Source of the DNA: an uncultured Pirellulaceae bacterium
GTDB taxonomy: Bacteria > Planctomycetota > Planctomycetia > Pirellulales > Pirellulaceae
Length of the DNA stretch: 14,483 nt
NCBI GenBank assembly: GCA_934255105.1
Contig: CAKQNH010000036.1
Location: 1 to 14,483, forward strand
Reading direction: 5' to 3'
Shown: positions 7,361 to 14,483 of the stretch, in pieces
How the letters are laid out: every line of letters starts with the position of its first letter
Position numbering within the stretch: the first letter of the stretch is position 1
Made by a program: the position numbers and the translations under genes
Notes under the pieces: model-generated
Told to the model about the DNA's origin: nothing
What the model saw: the letters and a program-made list of their open reading frames with translations, nothing else
Database searches by the model: none

Positions 7361-8782
7361 ATGTTTAATACACCTGATCTATCGCGTCGCTCATTGCTGA
7401 CGCGCTCCGCCTTAGGGATCGGATCGTTGGCGCTCGCCGGAGTGCTACGCGACGACGATCGGTTGGTTCAAGCTGGAGAATCGCTAGCGATGACCGATCC
7501 ACTGGTCGCGCGCGCGGGTCACTTTCCGGGCAAGGCCAAACGCGTCATCCACTTCTTCCTCAACGGTGGCCCGTCGCATGTGGATACGTTCGACCCCAAG
7601 CCATCGCTGTTGAAATATGCTGGTCAAAATCTGCCGCAGACTTTTACTACAGAGCGCAAGACCGGAGCGGCCTTTCCTTCACCGTTCAAATTTCGCAGGT
7701 ACGGGCAGTCGGGCATCGAGGTCAGCGAACTTTTCGCGCGGACCGCTGAGCACATTGACGACATCGCAGTGGTGCGATCAATGTATGCGCAGGTGCCCAA
7801 TCACGAGCCGTCGTTGATGTTGATGAATTGTGGCGATTCGGTGCAGGCGCGGCCCAGCGCGGGGGCTTGGATGCTGTATGGCTTGGGGACTGAGAATCAG
7901 AACCTGCCGGGCTTTATCGCCATGTGCCCAGGGGGACTGCCGATTAAGGATAGTGAGAATTGGCAATCCGCTTTTCTTCCCGCTGCCTACCAAGGAACCT
8001 ACATCGATTCGAGCCATACCGAGCTGCGCAAGCTGATTGAGAATATCGATCATCCGCAGGTTAGTAGACAGGCTCAGCGACGGCAGCTCGATCTGCTCCA
8101 GCGGTGGAACATCGATCATCGCCAGGGGAGAATCGACGATCGGCTGGACGCGCGCATTCAATCCTACGAACTGGCGTTTCGCATGCAGCAGGAGGCCGAG
8201 GAGGCATTCGATCTGTCGCGTGAATCGCAGCAGACGCAAGACATGTACGGCACGGCCGTGCATGGGCGGCAGACCCTCATTGCGAGGCGGCTGCTTGAGC
8301 GCGGCGTGCGCTATGTGCAGCTCTGGCACGGCGCAGGCCAACCGTGGGATAATCACGATAAGATTGAAGAGAACCACCGCCGCTTGGCCGCACAAATCGA
8401 TCAGCCCATCGCCGCCCTGCTGACCGACCTGAAGCAGCGAGGGATGCTGGAAGATACGCTCGTCCTGTGGGGCGGCGAATTCGGCAGGACGCCAACCGTA
8501 GAGCTCAGTGGTAGCGGGCAACCACAGATGGGCCGAGATCACAATCACTACGGCTTTACCGTGTGGATGGCTGGCGGCGGGATCAAGGGTGGCACCGTCT
8601 ACGGATCGACGGATGAATTCGGATTTAAGGCTTTGGAGAATCCGACCAGCGTACACGATCTACATGCGACCATGCTGCACCTGCTGGGTTTGGACCATAC
8701 GCGGTTGACCTATCGCTATGGCGGCCGCGATTTCCGGCTGACCGATGTGCATGGGCAAATCATGCACGATATTATCGCCTGA
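7361..8782 (+). CDS. DUF1501 family protein with Tat signal
   Basis: The product has 473 residues and belongs to DUF1501, a sulfatase/alkaline-phosphatase-superfamily-like group abundant in planctomycetes. The N-terminus has a twin-arginine signal, LSRRSLLTRSALGIGSLALAG, with R9-R10 followed by a hydrophobic stretch, indicating export of a folded protein. Characteristic family segments are HFFLNGGPSHVDTFDPKP (about 64-81), VRSMYAQVPNHEPS, the LWHGAGQPWDNHD segment, LWGGEFGRTP and GRDHNHYGFTVWMAGGGIKGG near the end. The histidines and aspartates in these segments would be metal-binding by analogy. Length is normal for the family. It is probably co-transcribed with the upstream PSCyt/PSD1 gene. 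The biochemical activity of these pairs is not established; sulfated or complex polysaccharide processing is a frequent guess only. Confidence 0.94.
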   Translation: MFNTPDLSRRSLLTRSALGIGSLALAGVLRDDDRLVQAGESLAMTDPLVARAGHFPGKAKRVIHFFLNGGPSHVDTFDPKPSLLKYAGQNLPQTFTTERKTGAAFPSPFKFRRYGQSGIEVSELFARTAEHIDDIAVVRSMYAQVPNHEPSLMLMNCGDSVQARPSAGAWMLYGLGTENQNLPGFIAMCPGGLPIKDSENWQSAFLPAAYQGTYIDSSHTELRKLIENIDHPQVSRQAQRRQLDLLQRWNIDHRQGRIDDRLDARIQSYELAFRMQQEAEEAFDLSRESQQTQDMYGTAVHGRQTLIARRLLERGVRYVQLWHGAGQPWDNHDKIEENHRRLAAQIDQPIAALLTDLKQRGMLEDTLVLWGGEFGRTPTVELSGSGQPQMGRDHNHYGFTVWMAGGGIKGGTVYGSTDEFGFKALENPTSVHDLHATMLHLLGLDHTRLTYRYGGRDFRLTDVHGQIMHDIIA

Positions 8783-8848
8783 GTCACGCTCATGTGTTTG
8801 GTGGAGGCGCTAGTTCATCCACGACACTTTAGCCGACCTGCTTGTTGT

Positions 8849-9099
8849 AAGCACCCACGCATAAGTTACTTGTTATATCAAACAACCTCGACTATCGCCC
8901 AATCGGCTAACTATTCTTTCAAAGTTGCCTATTTGCGTTGCTGCAATTTCATAGTTCCATTCGTCATCTTGCGCTTTGCCTTTAGCGGCATAGCCGCGGA
9001 TTCGTTAGCCTGATTGGATTAGCCGAGTTGGATGCCGATTTGCAGGATAAGCATCCACGCCTAAGCTACCTCTCATTTCAAACAACCCTGAATATCGCC
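8849..9099 (+). repeat. Two diverged 51-bp direct repeats exactly 200 bp apart
   Basis: Copies at 8849-8899 and 9049-9099 align without gaps and differ at 10 of 51 positions. Shared blocks include CCACGC, TCAAACAACC and TATCGCC. Weaker similarity continues for about 35 bp to TTGCGTTG/GTGCGTTG (ends near 8941 and 9136). Both copies are preceded by TTAGCCGA, at 8829 and 9019. This looks like an old duplication or two members of an intergenic repeat family. Confidence 0.7.
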
Positions 9100-9341
9100 A
9101 ACGCGAATAATTATGCGTATAAACTTGTGCGTTGGTGTTTACTGCGCCCTCGCTCGTAGATCGAGCGGCACGGCATTGAAGCAACCTCAGCAGACGCGGC
9201 TGAAAACGATTAGACTCAGTGGTTGTCGCGTGAGGCCTCCAGCGCACAATGGGGTGCATCACGGATCTCCCCATGCATGGCTGTTCAAAACCCCTCGACG
9301 AGAATCTTAATGAAGCTTATTGTCGAGTTGAAATAAGCATC

Positions 9342-9372
9342 GCGAGAGGCATTGCATGGAAGCGAGAGGCAT
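9342..9372 (+). promoter_or_regulatory. Direct repeat GCGAGAGGCAT, 20-bp spacing, possible operator
   Basis: GCGAGAGGCAT occurs at 9342-9352 and again at 9362-9372. The offset is exactly 20 bp, about two helical turns, 40-70 bp before the start codon of the sugar-binding lipoprotein. Directly repeated half-sites at helical spacing are typical of binding sites for a regulator contacting one face of the DNA. No regulator gene is nearby, so the role is inference. Confidence 0.4.
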
Positions 9373-9411
9373 CATTGTTCCACAAACTCTTGAATGATTT
9401 AGGTTAAATCC

Positions 9412-10446
9412 ATGGCTACACCCAGAGTATCACGCTGCACTTTACCTCTCTGGATAGCGACTGTCGCATGTTTGTTGTGCGGCTTGACGGCCTGCCGCCC
9501 CTCGGCCAATTCGACGGTGGGGCAAGACGACGCAGCACATGCCGACCACCTGCGGATCGCGGTCATTCCGAAAGGAACCAGCCATCAATTCTGGCTGTCG
9601 GTATGGGCTGGAGCCCAGGCTGCCGCGGAAGAACTCGGCGGTGTGGAAATCTTATGGAAAGGGGCTGAAGCCGAATCCGATACGGCGGGCCAAATCGCCG
9701 TCGTGAAGAATTTTATCACCAGCCAAGTAGACGGGATCTGCCTAGCCCCCAACCATTCGCAAGCGTTGATCGATGTGACCGCCGAAGCCGACGCGGAAGG
9801 CATTCCGGTAGTGATCTTCGATAGTGGACTCGGTGCCGGTGCCCAATATGTCAGCTACGTGGCCACCGACAACTACCGGGGTGGACAACTGGCCGGAGAG
9901 CGAATGGCAGAGGTGCTCGAGCACACGGGCAAAGTCATCCTGCTGCGCTATAAGGAGGGGAGCGAAAGCACCGAACAACGCGAGCAGGGTTTCTTGGATG
10001 CGCTGGCCAAAGAGCCCAACATCGAAGTCATCTCCTCGGACCAATACGCCGGAACGACTACTCAAGAAGCGTTTGAGAAAGCGACTCAGTTGCTCAATAA
10101 GTACCGTGATCAGGCTGATGGAATTTTTGCCGTGTGCGAGCCGAACTGCAATGGCGTGCTCGAGGCACTAGTGCAGACGGGTTTGAGCGGCAAAGTGAAG
10201 TTCGTCGCCTTCGATCCCAGCGATCGCCTGATCGCCGGCTTGGATAACGGAAGCGTGTCCGGTATCTTGCTGCAAGACCCGTTCGAGATGGGGCGGCAAT
10301 CGGTGCTGGCCGTCGTCCAGAAGATCCGCGGCGAATCTCCCGAGAAGAAGATCAACACGGGCGAATATGTCGCCACACCCGAGAATGCAAACAAGCCTCC
10401 CATCGATCGCTTGCTGCGTCCTGAGTCGGTATCAGATTCTCATTAA
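9412..10446 (+). CDS. Sugar ABC transporter substrate-binding lipoprotein (RbsB-like, Peripla_BP_4)
   Basis: The product has 344 residues. Residues 1-28 form a lipoprotein signal peptide with lipobox LTAC and acylated Cys28, so the mature protein should be membrane-anchored. The rest is a type-1 periplasmic binding protein of the ribose/xylose (CUT2) class: LRIAVIPKGTSHQFWLSVWAGAQAAAEELG opens the first lobe. It is followed by GQIAVVKNFITSQVDGICLAPNH, VVIFDSGLG, the YVATDNYRGGQLAGERM segment, EQREQGFLDAL, and FAVCEPNCNGVLEAL with KFVAFDPSDRLIAGL in the second lobe. It would capture a sugar or related ligand and deliver it to the permease. It is first of three co-directional genes; the ATPase begins 9 nt after its stop. 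Ligand specificity (ribose, xylose, inositol, others) cannot be read from the sequence. A weak purine-rich TAGG precedes the ATG. Confidence 0.93.
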   Translation: MATPRVSRCTLPLWIATVACLLCGLTACRPSANSTVGQDDAAHADHLRIAVIPKGTSHQFWLSVWAGAQAAAEELGGVEILWKGAEAESDTAGQIAVVKNFITSQVDGICLAPNHSQALIDVTAEADAEGIPVVIFDSGLGAGAQYVSYVATDNYRGGQLAGERMAEVLEHTGKVILLRYKEGSESTEQREQGFLDALAKEPNIEVISSDQYAGTTTQEAFEKATQLLNKYRDQADGIFAVCEPNCNGVLEALVQTGLSGKVKFVAFDPSDRLIAGLDNGSVSGILLQDPFEMGRQSVLAVVQKIRGESPEKKINTGEYVATPENANKPPIDRLLRPESVSDSH

Positions 10447-10455
10447 AGCGCTGCT

Positions 10456-11943
10456 ATGACCGTGAGACCACTGCTTTCGATGCACGGCATCTGCAAGCGT
10501 TTTGGCGCTACGCAGGCGCTCCAAGATGTGGGGCTGGAGGCATACGCGGGACAAGTCGTAGCGCTCATCGGAGAGAATGGCGCGGGAAAGAGCACGCTGA
10601 TGAAAGTGCTGAGCGGCGCCCACGCTCCAGATGCTGGGACGATGCATTTGCACGACCGGCCCTATCACCCCAGAGGCCCGCATGACGCACGGCAAGCGGG
10701 CGTGGCAATCGTCTATCAAGAACTTAATCTCGCGCCGGAGCTTTCGGTCGAAGACAATATTATGCTTGGCGTCGAAAAGCACCGAGCCGGATTTATCTCA
10801 CGGCGGCGGCAACGAGCGCGTGTGCGCCAAGCTCTCGATCTGCTGCAGCATCCCCAGCTTACTCCCGAACGCTTGGTGGGAACTCTGCCGATCGGCACCC
10901 AACAGTTGGTGGAGATTGCGCGTGCCTTGGTTTCTCAGGCCAAGTTGGTGATCTTTGACGAACCGACCAGTTCGCTCCCTAGGCAAGATGTCGAGCGACT
11001 GTTCGCCATCATCCGTCGCCTACAGGAGCAAGGTATCGCCATCATCTACATCAGCCACTTCCTGGAAGAGGTCAGAGAAGTCGCCGATCGCTACGTCGTG
11101 TTGCGCGATGGCCACCCCGCCGGAGCGGGCTTGTTGACCGATACTTCCGACGAAGCCATCGTGACGCTGATGGTGGGCCGCACCGTCGAGACACTGTTTC
11201 CAGAAGTGCCCCACGATTTGGGGGAACCCGTATTGGAAGTCGAACAACTCAGCGGTACTCCTCTGCCACGCCACGTCAGCTTCGCAGTGCATCGCGGTGA
11301 AATCTTTGGGCTGTTTGGACTCGTCGGTGCTGGTCGGACGGAGACACTGCGGCAGTTATTTGGCCTCGATGCTCCCCGCAGCGGCCGGATTCTCATCGGC
11401 CAACGTTCGACCGCGCACAATCCGGCTGCACGCATTCGCGCGGGCTTGGGGTTCGTCTCCGAGGATCGCAAGGGAGAGGGGTTGGCTCAGGCGATGTCCA
11501 TTGCAGACAACCTGACGCTCAGCAGCCTACGCGGCTACACTCGCTGTGGACTATTGCGATTAAAGCAGCGCCGCGCTGCGACGTTGGACTGGATGGAACG
11601 TTTACAAGTCAAAGCTCGCGATCCCGATCAAGCCATTAGCGACTTATCCGGTGGCAATCAGCAGAAGGTGGCCATCGCGCGCGTGCTGCACCAACAGGCC
11701 GAGATATTGCTGCTGGACGAACCCACTCGGGGTATCGATGTGGGTACCAGGGCGGAGATCTATCGGTTGGTCGGCGAGTTGGCGGCGGCCGGTCGGTCGA
11801 TCGTATTTGTCAGTTCTTATCTGCCTGAATTGATGGCGGTATGCGATACCATCGGCGTCATGTCGCGCGGAAGATTGTTAGATGTGCGCCCTATTTTGAA
11901 CTGGTCAGAAGAGGAGATACTGAGGGAGGCCATCAGCGTGTGA
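10456..11943 (+). CDS. Sugar ABC transporter ATP-binding protein with two ABC domains (RbsA-like)
   Basis: The product has 495 residues, the normal length for RbsA/XylG-type ATPases with two fused nucleotide-binding domains. Domain 1 has Walker A GENGAGKST (39-47), an LPIGTQQ signature near 142-148, Walker B LVIFDEPTSS with D168-E169, and an H-loop YISH. Domain 2 has the degenerate P-loop LVGAGRTE expected in this family, the signature LSGGNQQKVAIARVL starting at 397, and LLLDEPTRGIDVG with D421-E422. The protein would power import through the permease encoded next. Its start lies 9 nt after the binding-protein stop, consistent with one transcript; no strong ribosome binding site is visible, so coupled translation is likely. 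Substrate unknown. Confidence 0.95.
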   Translation: MTVRPLLSMHGICKRFGATQALQDVGLEAYAGQVVALIGENGAGKSTLMKVLSGAHAPDAGTMHLHDRPYHPRGPHDARQAGVAIVYQELNLAPELSVEDNIMLGVEKHRAGFISRRRQRARVRQALDLLQHPQLTPERLVGTLPIGTQQLVEIARALVSQAKLVIFDEPTSSLPRQDVERLFAIIRRLQEQGIAIIYISHFLEEVREVADRYVVLRDGHPAGAGLLTDTSDEAIVTLMVGRTVETLFPEVPHDLGEPVLEVEQLSGTPLPRHVSFAVHRGEIFGLFGLVGAGRTETLRQLFGLDAPRSGRILIGQRSTAHNPAARIRAGLGFVSEDRKGEGLAQAMSIADNLTLSSLRGYTRCGLLRLKQRRAATLDWMERLQVKARDPDQAISDLSGGNQQKVAIARVLHQQAEILLLDEPTRGIDVGTRAEIYRLVGELAAAGRSIVFVSSYLPELMAVCDTIGVMSRGRLLDVRPILNWSEEEILREAISV

Positions 11944-12101
11944 CCAGTGCTTGTGCCGTCGCCTGCGCAGGCCATGACTGAGGGTTGGGTGGCGCAGCGG
12001 CGCATCAGAGTCTCACGTTTTGGCCACAATCGCTCCTGCATTTTGGCCTGCTGCGGCTCGGCGTTAAACGAATTCAATTAGAATTTTAAAGAATTTCAGT
12101 T
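11944..12101. other. 158-bp gap inside the transporter operon
   Basis: This spacer separates the ATPase and permease genes, unlike the 9-nt gap before it. It contains a perfect 12-bp palindrome GCCTGCGCAGGC (11961-11972) and an AT-rich tract (about 12065-12098) just before the permease ATG. An internal promoter or processing site is possible, but no clear -35/-10 pair or ribosome binding site is visible. Confidence 0.5.
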
Positions 12102-13127
12102 ATGACGGATCCACAGACAGCTCGCACAAGCTCGCGGCAGCGGCTCTGGCAGGCGCTGCGAACATTAGAACCGCTGCTCGCGTTGCTGGTAGTCACCCTC
12201 GGGTTCGCCCTGGCCGATCAAGTATGGGGGCAAGGCCGCTTCAGCGAGATGCGCAATTTTCGAGTGGTGTTGGTGCAAGCGGCACCGGTAGCAGTGGCCG
12301 GTCTGGGGATGACGTTGATCATTATCTCCGGAGGCATCGACCTTTCCGCTGGCACCGCTTCGATCCTGTGCGCCACCGTGTTGGCCACCATGCTCAGCGC
12401 CGACTACTCGTTCACTGCGGCCGTCGGCGGCGCGCTGCTGGCCGGCGCACTATGCGGACTGGTGAACGGTCTCTTGATCGGTTTGCTACGCATCGCTCCG
12501 TTTATCGTTACGTTGGGGACGATGACCATCTTCTTGGGCGTCGCCAAGCGCATTGCCGGCGGTTCGACAGTCTTTGTGGATCGCCAGCGAATGCCGCAGT
12601 GGTTGAACGACCTCAGTTCGACCATGCCGCCCGATTGGCACGGCTGGATGCCGCGCATCGCCAGCGGTGTGTGGCTGGCTGCAGGGATCGCAGTGTTGGT
12701 CGCGATCGTGCTGCGTTACTCAGTGTTCGGTCGCCACCTGTTTGCGATCGGCTCGAACGAGTCGACCGCGCGGCTGTGCGGTATCAATGTTTTGCGAGTC
12801 AAAATTATCGTCTACGTGCTGGGTGGTTTGCTCATCGGTATCGCGGGTCTGTACTCGTTCTCTCTCGTCAAGATGGCGAACCCGGTCGAGGGGATCGGTC
12901 GTGAACTCAAGTTTATTGCCGCAGTGGTCATCGGGGGCGGTAGCCTCAATGGAGGCCGAGGCTCAGTGCTAGGGACATTGGCCGGAGCGGCTATTATGGG
13001 TGTCATCGCCAGCGGCTGTGCGCAGTTGGAGATCCAGAATTCGACCCAAGATATTATGATTGGTGTGATCATCATCGCCGCTGTGACCCTCGACCAATTC
13101 CGCACCTCGCTAAAAAAGAACCGTTGA
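12102..13127 (+). CDS. Sugar ABC transporter permease (RbsC-like, BPD_transp_2)
   Basis: The product has 341 residues and is strongly hydrophobic, with about eight to ten membrane segments beginning near residue 25. CUT2 permease hallmarks are visible: AGLGMTLIIISGGIDLSAGT (about 67-86), LRIAPFIVTLGTMTIFLGVAKRIAGG, FAIGSNESTARLCGI (the cytoplasmic coupling region), VIGGGSLNGGRGSVLGTLAGA, and a final hydrophobic helix before LDQFR. It forms the transmembrane pore driven by the preceding ATPase. An in-frame stop at 12087-12089 fixes the start at or after 12090, and ATG 12102 is the only good choice; only a weak AAAGAA lies upstream. It closes the three-gene importer; no further gene follows within 470 bp. 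Confidence 0.95.
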   Translation: MTDPQTARTSSRQRLWQALRTLEPLLALLVVTLGFALADQVWGQGRFSEMRNFRVVLVQAAPVAVAGLGMTLIIISGGIDLSAGTASILCATVLATMLSADYSFTAAVGGALLAGALCGLVNGLLIGLLRIAPFIVTLGTMTIFLGVAKRIAGGSTVFVDRQRMPQWLNDLSSTMPPDWHGWMPRIASGVWLAAGIAVLVAIVLRYSVFGRHLFAIGSNESTARLCGINVLRVKIIVYVLGGLLIGIAGLYSFSLVKMANPVEGIGRELKFIAAVVIGGGSLNGGRGSVLGTLAGAAIMGVIASGCAQLEIQNSTQDIMIGVIIIAAVTLDQFRTSLKKNR

Positions 13128-13601
13128 ATACTTCCCTGGGAAATTGGCTTAACTGTAGAATCGCGAATCGACGCGAGTTGCAATTGCCGACATCGGGGGA
13201 CACAGTACGTTGTTGGGTGGTTGGAAATTACCCACCAAGTGGTAGTGGCCCCAAGGTTACTGCAAAACATTGGCCTTTGTTTTGTTAATCCATAGGTCCA
13301 AATGACTGCAATTGCCTGCCAACTAGTGATCGCGTAAATGCTTGCTATTTGCTGGCAAATCAGCGATTAATGTCAATTCGGTGGTGGCGTTCAGCGAGAA
13401 GTGTCCACACAAGTGCTGTTTTCTGCGAAAATATTTGACAAGTGTCTGTGAATCTGTAGACTGACGAGAACTGACGTCTCCCGAACGATAGCCGTTGCCT
13501 TGCTGGCATCGCTTACTTTGATCTGAAGTCAGAGATTGTTTTCGTCGCTGTCCGAAGTTTGGTTATGCATCCGCGTGCCTCTCGTTGTGTAGGAGTCGAG
13601 A
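13128..13601. other. 474-bp intergenic region with short inverted repeats
   Basis: No convincing gene is present. Short hairpin-capable sequences include TTCCCTGGGAA just after the permease stop, ATTTGCTGGCAAAT (13347-13360, 6-bp stem) and CAAAAC/GTTTTG (13263-13268 with 13279-13284). None is a classic GC-stem plus T-run terminator. The region looks lower in G+C than the transporter genes and contains the promoter of the following gene. Confidence 0.6.
13435..13462 (+). promoter_or_regulatory. Sigma70-like promoter for the DUF1573 gene
   Basis: A consensus -35 TTGACA (13435-13440) is followed after 16 bp by TAGACT (13457-13462), a four-of-six match to TATAAT. It lies about 140 bp upstream of the DUF1573 start codon, which would leave a leader of roughly 130 nt. 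Confidence 0.45.
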
Positions 13602-14483
13602 ATGAGCAGATTTCGTTTTCTTCTAGTAGGCGGACTCAGTTCGATTGCATTGCTGACCGTTGTTTGGGGGCAACGCACAGTGAGGGCAGAAGACGAAGTG
13701 CCCAACCCAGCAATCATCCAAGATGCCACAGAGATCAAGCTTGACCGTACATTCATTTATTCCGATGTAAATGAGCCAGAGGTTCTAGAGCTGGGAGCTC
13801 TCCGGTTGCACACGAAGTATTTCCTGTCGGTTCCCTACAAGAATCTCGCAGGTGTTACTGTGTCACTAACGGATTTGAAGACAACCTGTGGCTGCGTGGG
13901 GGCTATACGTCTTGGCACAATGGTAGCCGACAATGGAAGTTCGCGTTTCATCATAGTCGTAAATCCAAAATCGGAGGCGGGTGAGTTCCGCCAGAAAGTA
14001 ACTGCAGAATTTGATGGTGGCCCAGAATGGCAGTTCTTGCTGAAGGGAATTGTGAAAGATGATTACGTTGTTAACACGCACCGCTTGTTACAGGAAGTTG
14101 CATCGCAGGAATTTACAATAACAATCCACCGAGCTTTTGATGATCTGCCGGATTTGTGTGGCTTGGAGCCAAAGAGCTTGACTGGGCTGACGCGGGTGCG
14201 GAAGTTGAACTCAAGTGGGTCGGACCTGCAACTGAAGGTTATAACAGGAAAAAAGGGCGTAGGTATAAAGCGGGAAACTATTGGTCTGCTGTCAGAGGGT
14301 GGTAATTTGGTTACAGATGTCCTCCTGGATATCGTGCCGTTGCGTAAGCTTTACAGCCTCCCGCCTAAGATTGTCGTTCGCCAGTCAGATGAAGTTCTTG
14401 AAGGAACTGCTACATTGCTAGGGAACGACGATGTGTTGCTAGAATTGAAGGAGCAGCTTCAAGTAAGACTAGAATCCGATCCT
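13602..14483 (+). CDS. Secreted DUF1573 family protein (partial, open at the right edge)
   Basis: An ATG at 13602 preceded by AGGAG at 13591-13595 (6-nt spacing) opens a frame of 294 codons that runs to the window end without a stop. The N-terminus is a Sec signal peptide: basic MSRFR, a hydrophobic core FLLVGGLSSIALLTVVWG, and probable cleavage after VRA at 29. Residues about 60-140 match DUF1573, an immunoglobulin-like domain: LGALRLHTKYFLSVPYKN, then TTCGCVG with C96 and C98, then FIIVVNPKSEAGEFRQKVTAEF. In planctomycetes these proteins are exported and often sit beside pilin-like or other exported proteins; their function is unknown. The part after residue 160 is less typical and may hold a second similar domain. 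Its base composition looks lower in G+C than the upstream genes. Confidence 0.85.
   Translation, partial: MSRFRFLLVGGLSSIALLTVVWGQRTVRAEDEVPNPAIIQDATEIKLDRTFIYSDVNEPEVLELGALRLHTKYFLSVPYKNLAGVTVSLTDLKTTCGCVGAIRLGTMVADNGSSRFIIVVNPKSEAGEFRQKVTAEFDGGPEWQFLLKGIVKDDYVVNTHRLLQEVASQEFTITIHRAFDDLPDLCGLEPKSLTGLTRVRKLNSSGSDLQLKVITGKKGVGIKRETIGLLSEGGNLVTDVLLDIVPLRKLYSLPPKIVVRQSDEVLEGTATLLGNDDVLLELKEQLQVRLESDP

Larger units (their letters stand above)
8783..9411. other. 629-bp intergenic region with a diverged direct repeat and no convincing gene
   Basis: No reading frame here has recognisable protein features. The stretch holds a 51-bp direct repeat (8849-8899 and 9049-9099), an inverted pair TTAGCCGA (8829-8836) and TCGGCTAA (8903-8910) framing the first copy, and a short hairpin GCGGCATAGCCGC near 8985-8997. 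A 20-bp-spaced direct repeat lies just before the transporter operon. A promoter for that operon must lie here or inside the repeat area, but I could not find a convincing -35/-10 pair. Confidence 0.7.

Noticed and set aside
8829..8910. Integron attC-like site (inverted TTAGCCGA/TCGGCTAA about 80 bp apart)
   Set aside because: The core sites do not have the required RYYYAAC and GTTRRRY arrangement, the second copy lacks the right-hand arm, and no cassette gene or integrase is seen.
8792..9274. Small open frames on both strands in the 8783-9411 spacer
   Set aside because: Composition is Cys/Arg/Ser-rich and low in structure, no ribosome binding sites, no recognisable domains, and they overlap the direct repeats.
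10879..10900. Apparently odd ABC signature LPIGTQQ in the first ATPase domain, and degenerate Walker A in the second
   Set aside because: Both variations are ordinary in RbsA-type double ATPases, where only one catalytic site is canonical.
13131..13300. Intrinsic terminator after the permease gene
   Set aside because: Short inverted repeats exist (TTCCCTGGGAA, TGGGT/ACCCA, CAAAAC/GTTTTG), but none combines a GC-rich stem with a T-run.

Overview
The window looks like a chromosomal segment of a planctomycete, most likely from the Pirellulaceae. The evidence is a 1174-residue PSCyt1/PSCyt2/PSD1 surface-type protein followed immediately by a Tat-exported DUF1501 protein, a gene pair characteristic of that phylum. 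A DUF1573 protein, a baeRF-family protein and long repeat-bearing intergenic regions fit the same picture. This assignment is inference from gene content; no rRNA or other marker gene is present.

Layout. (1) Positions 1-32, minus strand: the first codons of a gene that resembles the N-terminus of an IS3-type transposase OrfA, preceded by a good ribosome binding site. (2) 85-1239, plus: a baeRF-family (archaeo-eukaryotic release-factor-like) gene. Its conserved N-terminal coding begins near position 100 without any ATG/GTG/TTG start, as if an IS insertion had cut off its 5' end. (3) 1258-2949, minus, convergent: a two-domain protein with an APH-like kinase domain and a P-loop AAA_33 kinase domain. 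(4) 2950-3808: an 860-bp non-coding stretch with four repeat structures: a 31-bp tandem repeat, a palindromic element with 15-bp terminal inverted repeats, seven tandem 35/38-bp hairpin repeats, and a GC-rich inverted repeat. (5) 3809-8782, plus: the PSCyt/PSD1 gene and the DUF1501 gene, 27 nt apart. (6) 8783-9411: a non-coding spacer with a diverged 51-bp direct repeat at exactly 200-bp offset, and a 20-bp-spaced direct repeat just before the next operon. (7) 9412-13127, plus: a ribose/xylose-type ABC importer, made of a lipoprotein binding protein, a double-NBD ATPase and a permease. (8) 13128-13601: a non-coding spacer with a sigma70-like promoter. (9) 13602 to the window end: a secreted DUF1573 protein, open at the right edge.

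How the genes relate. The three transporter genes form a complete CUT2-type sugar importer. No sugar-catabolic enzyme or regulator lies beside them, so the substrate cannot be named. The PSCyt/PSD1 and DUF1501 proteins are probably co-transcribed and exported (Sec and Tat respectively); such pairs are numerous in planctomycetes and their function is not established. I see no CRISPR array, tRNA or rRNA. The most unusual structure is the hairpin array at 3434-3687. Its units can fold on the plus strand into a stem capped mostly by a GNRA-type loop, and several substitutions turn Watson-Crick pairs into G-U pairs, which hints at a structured RNA.
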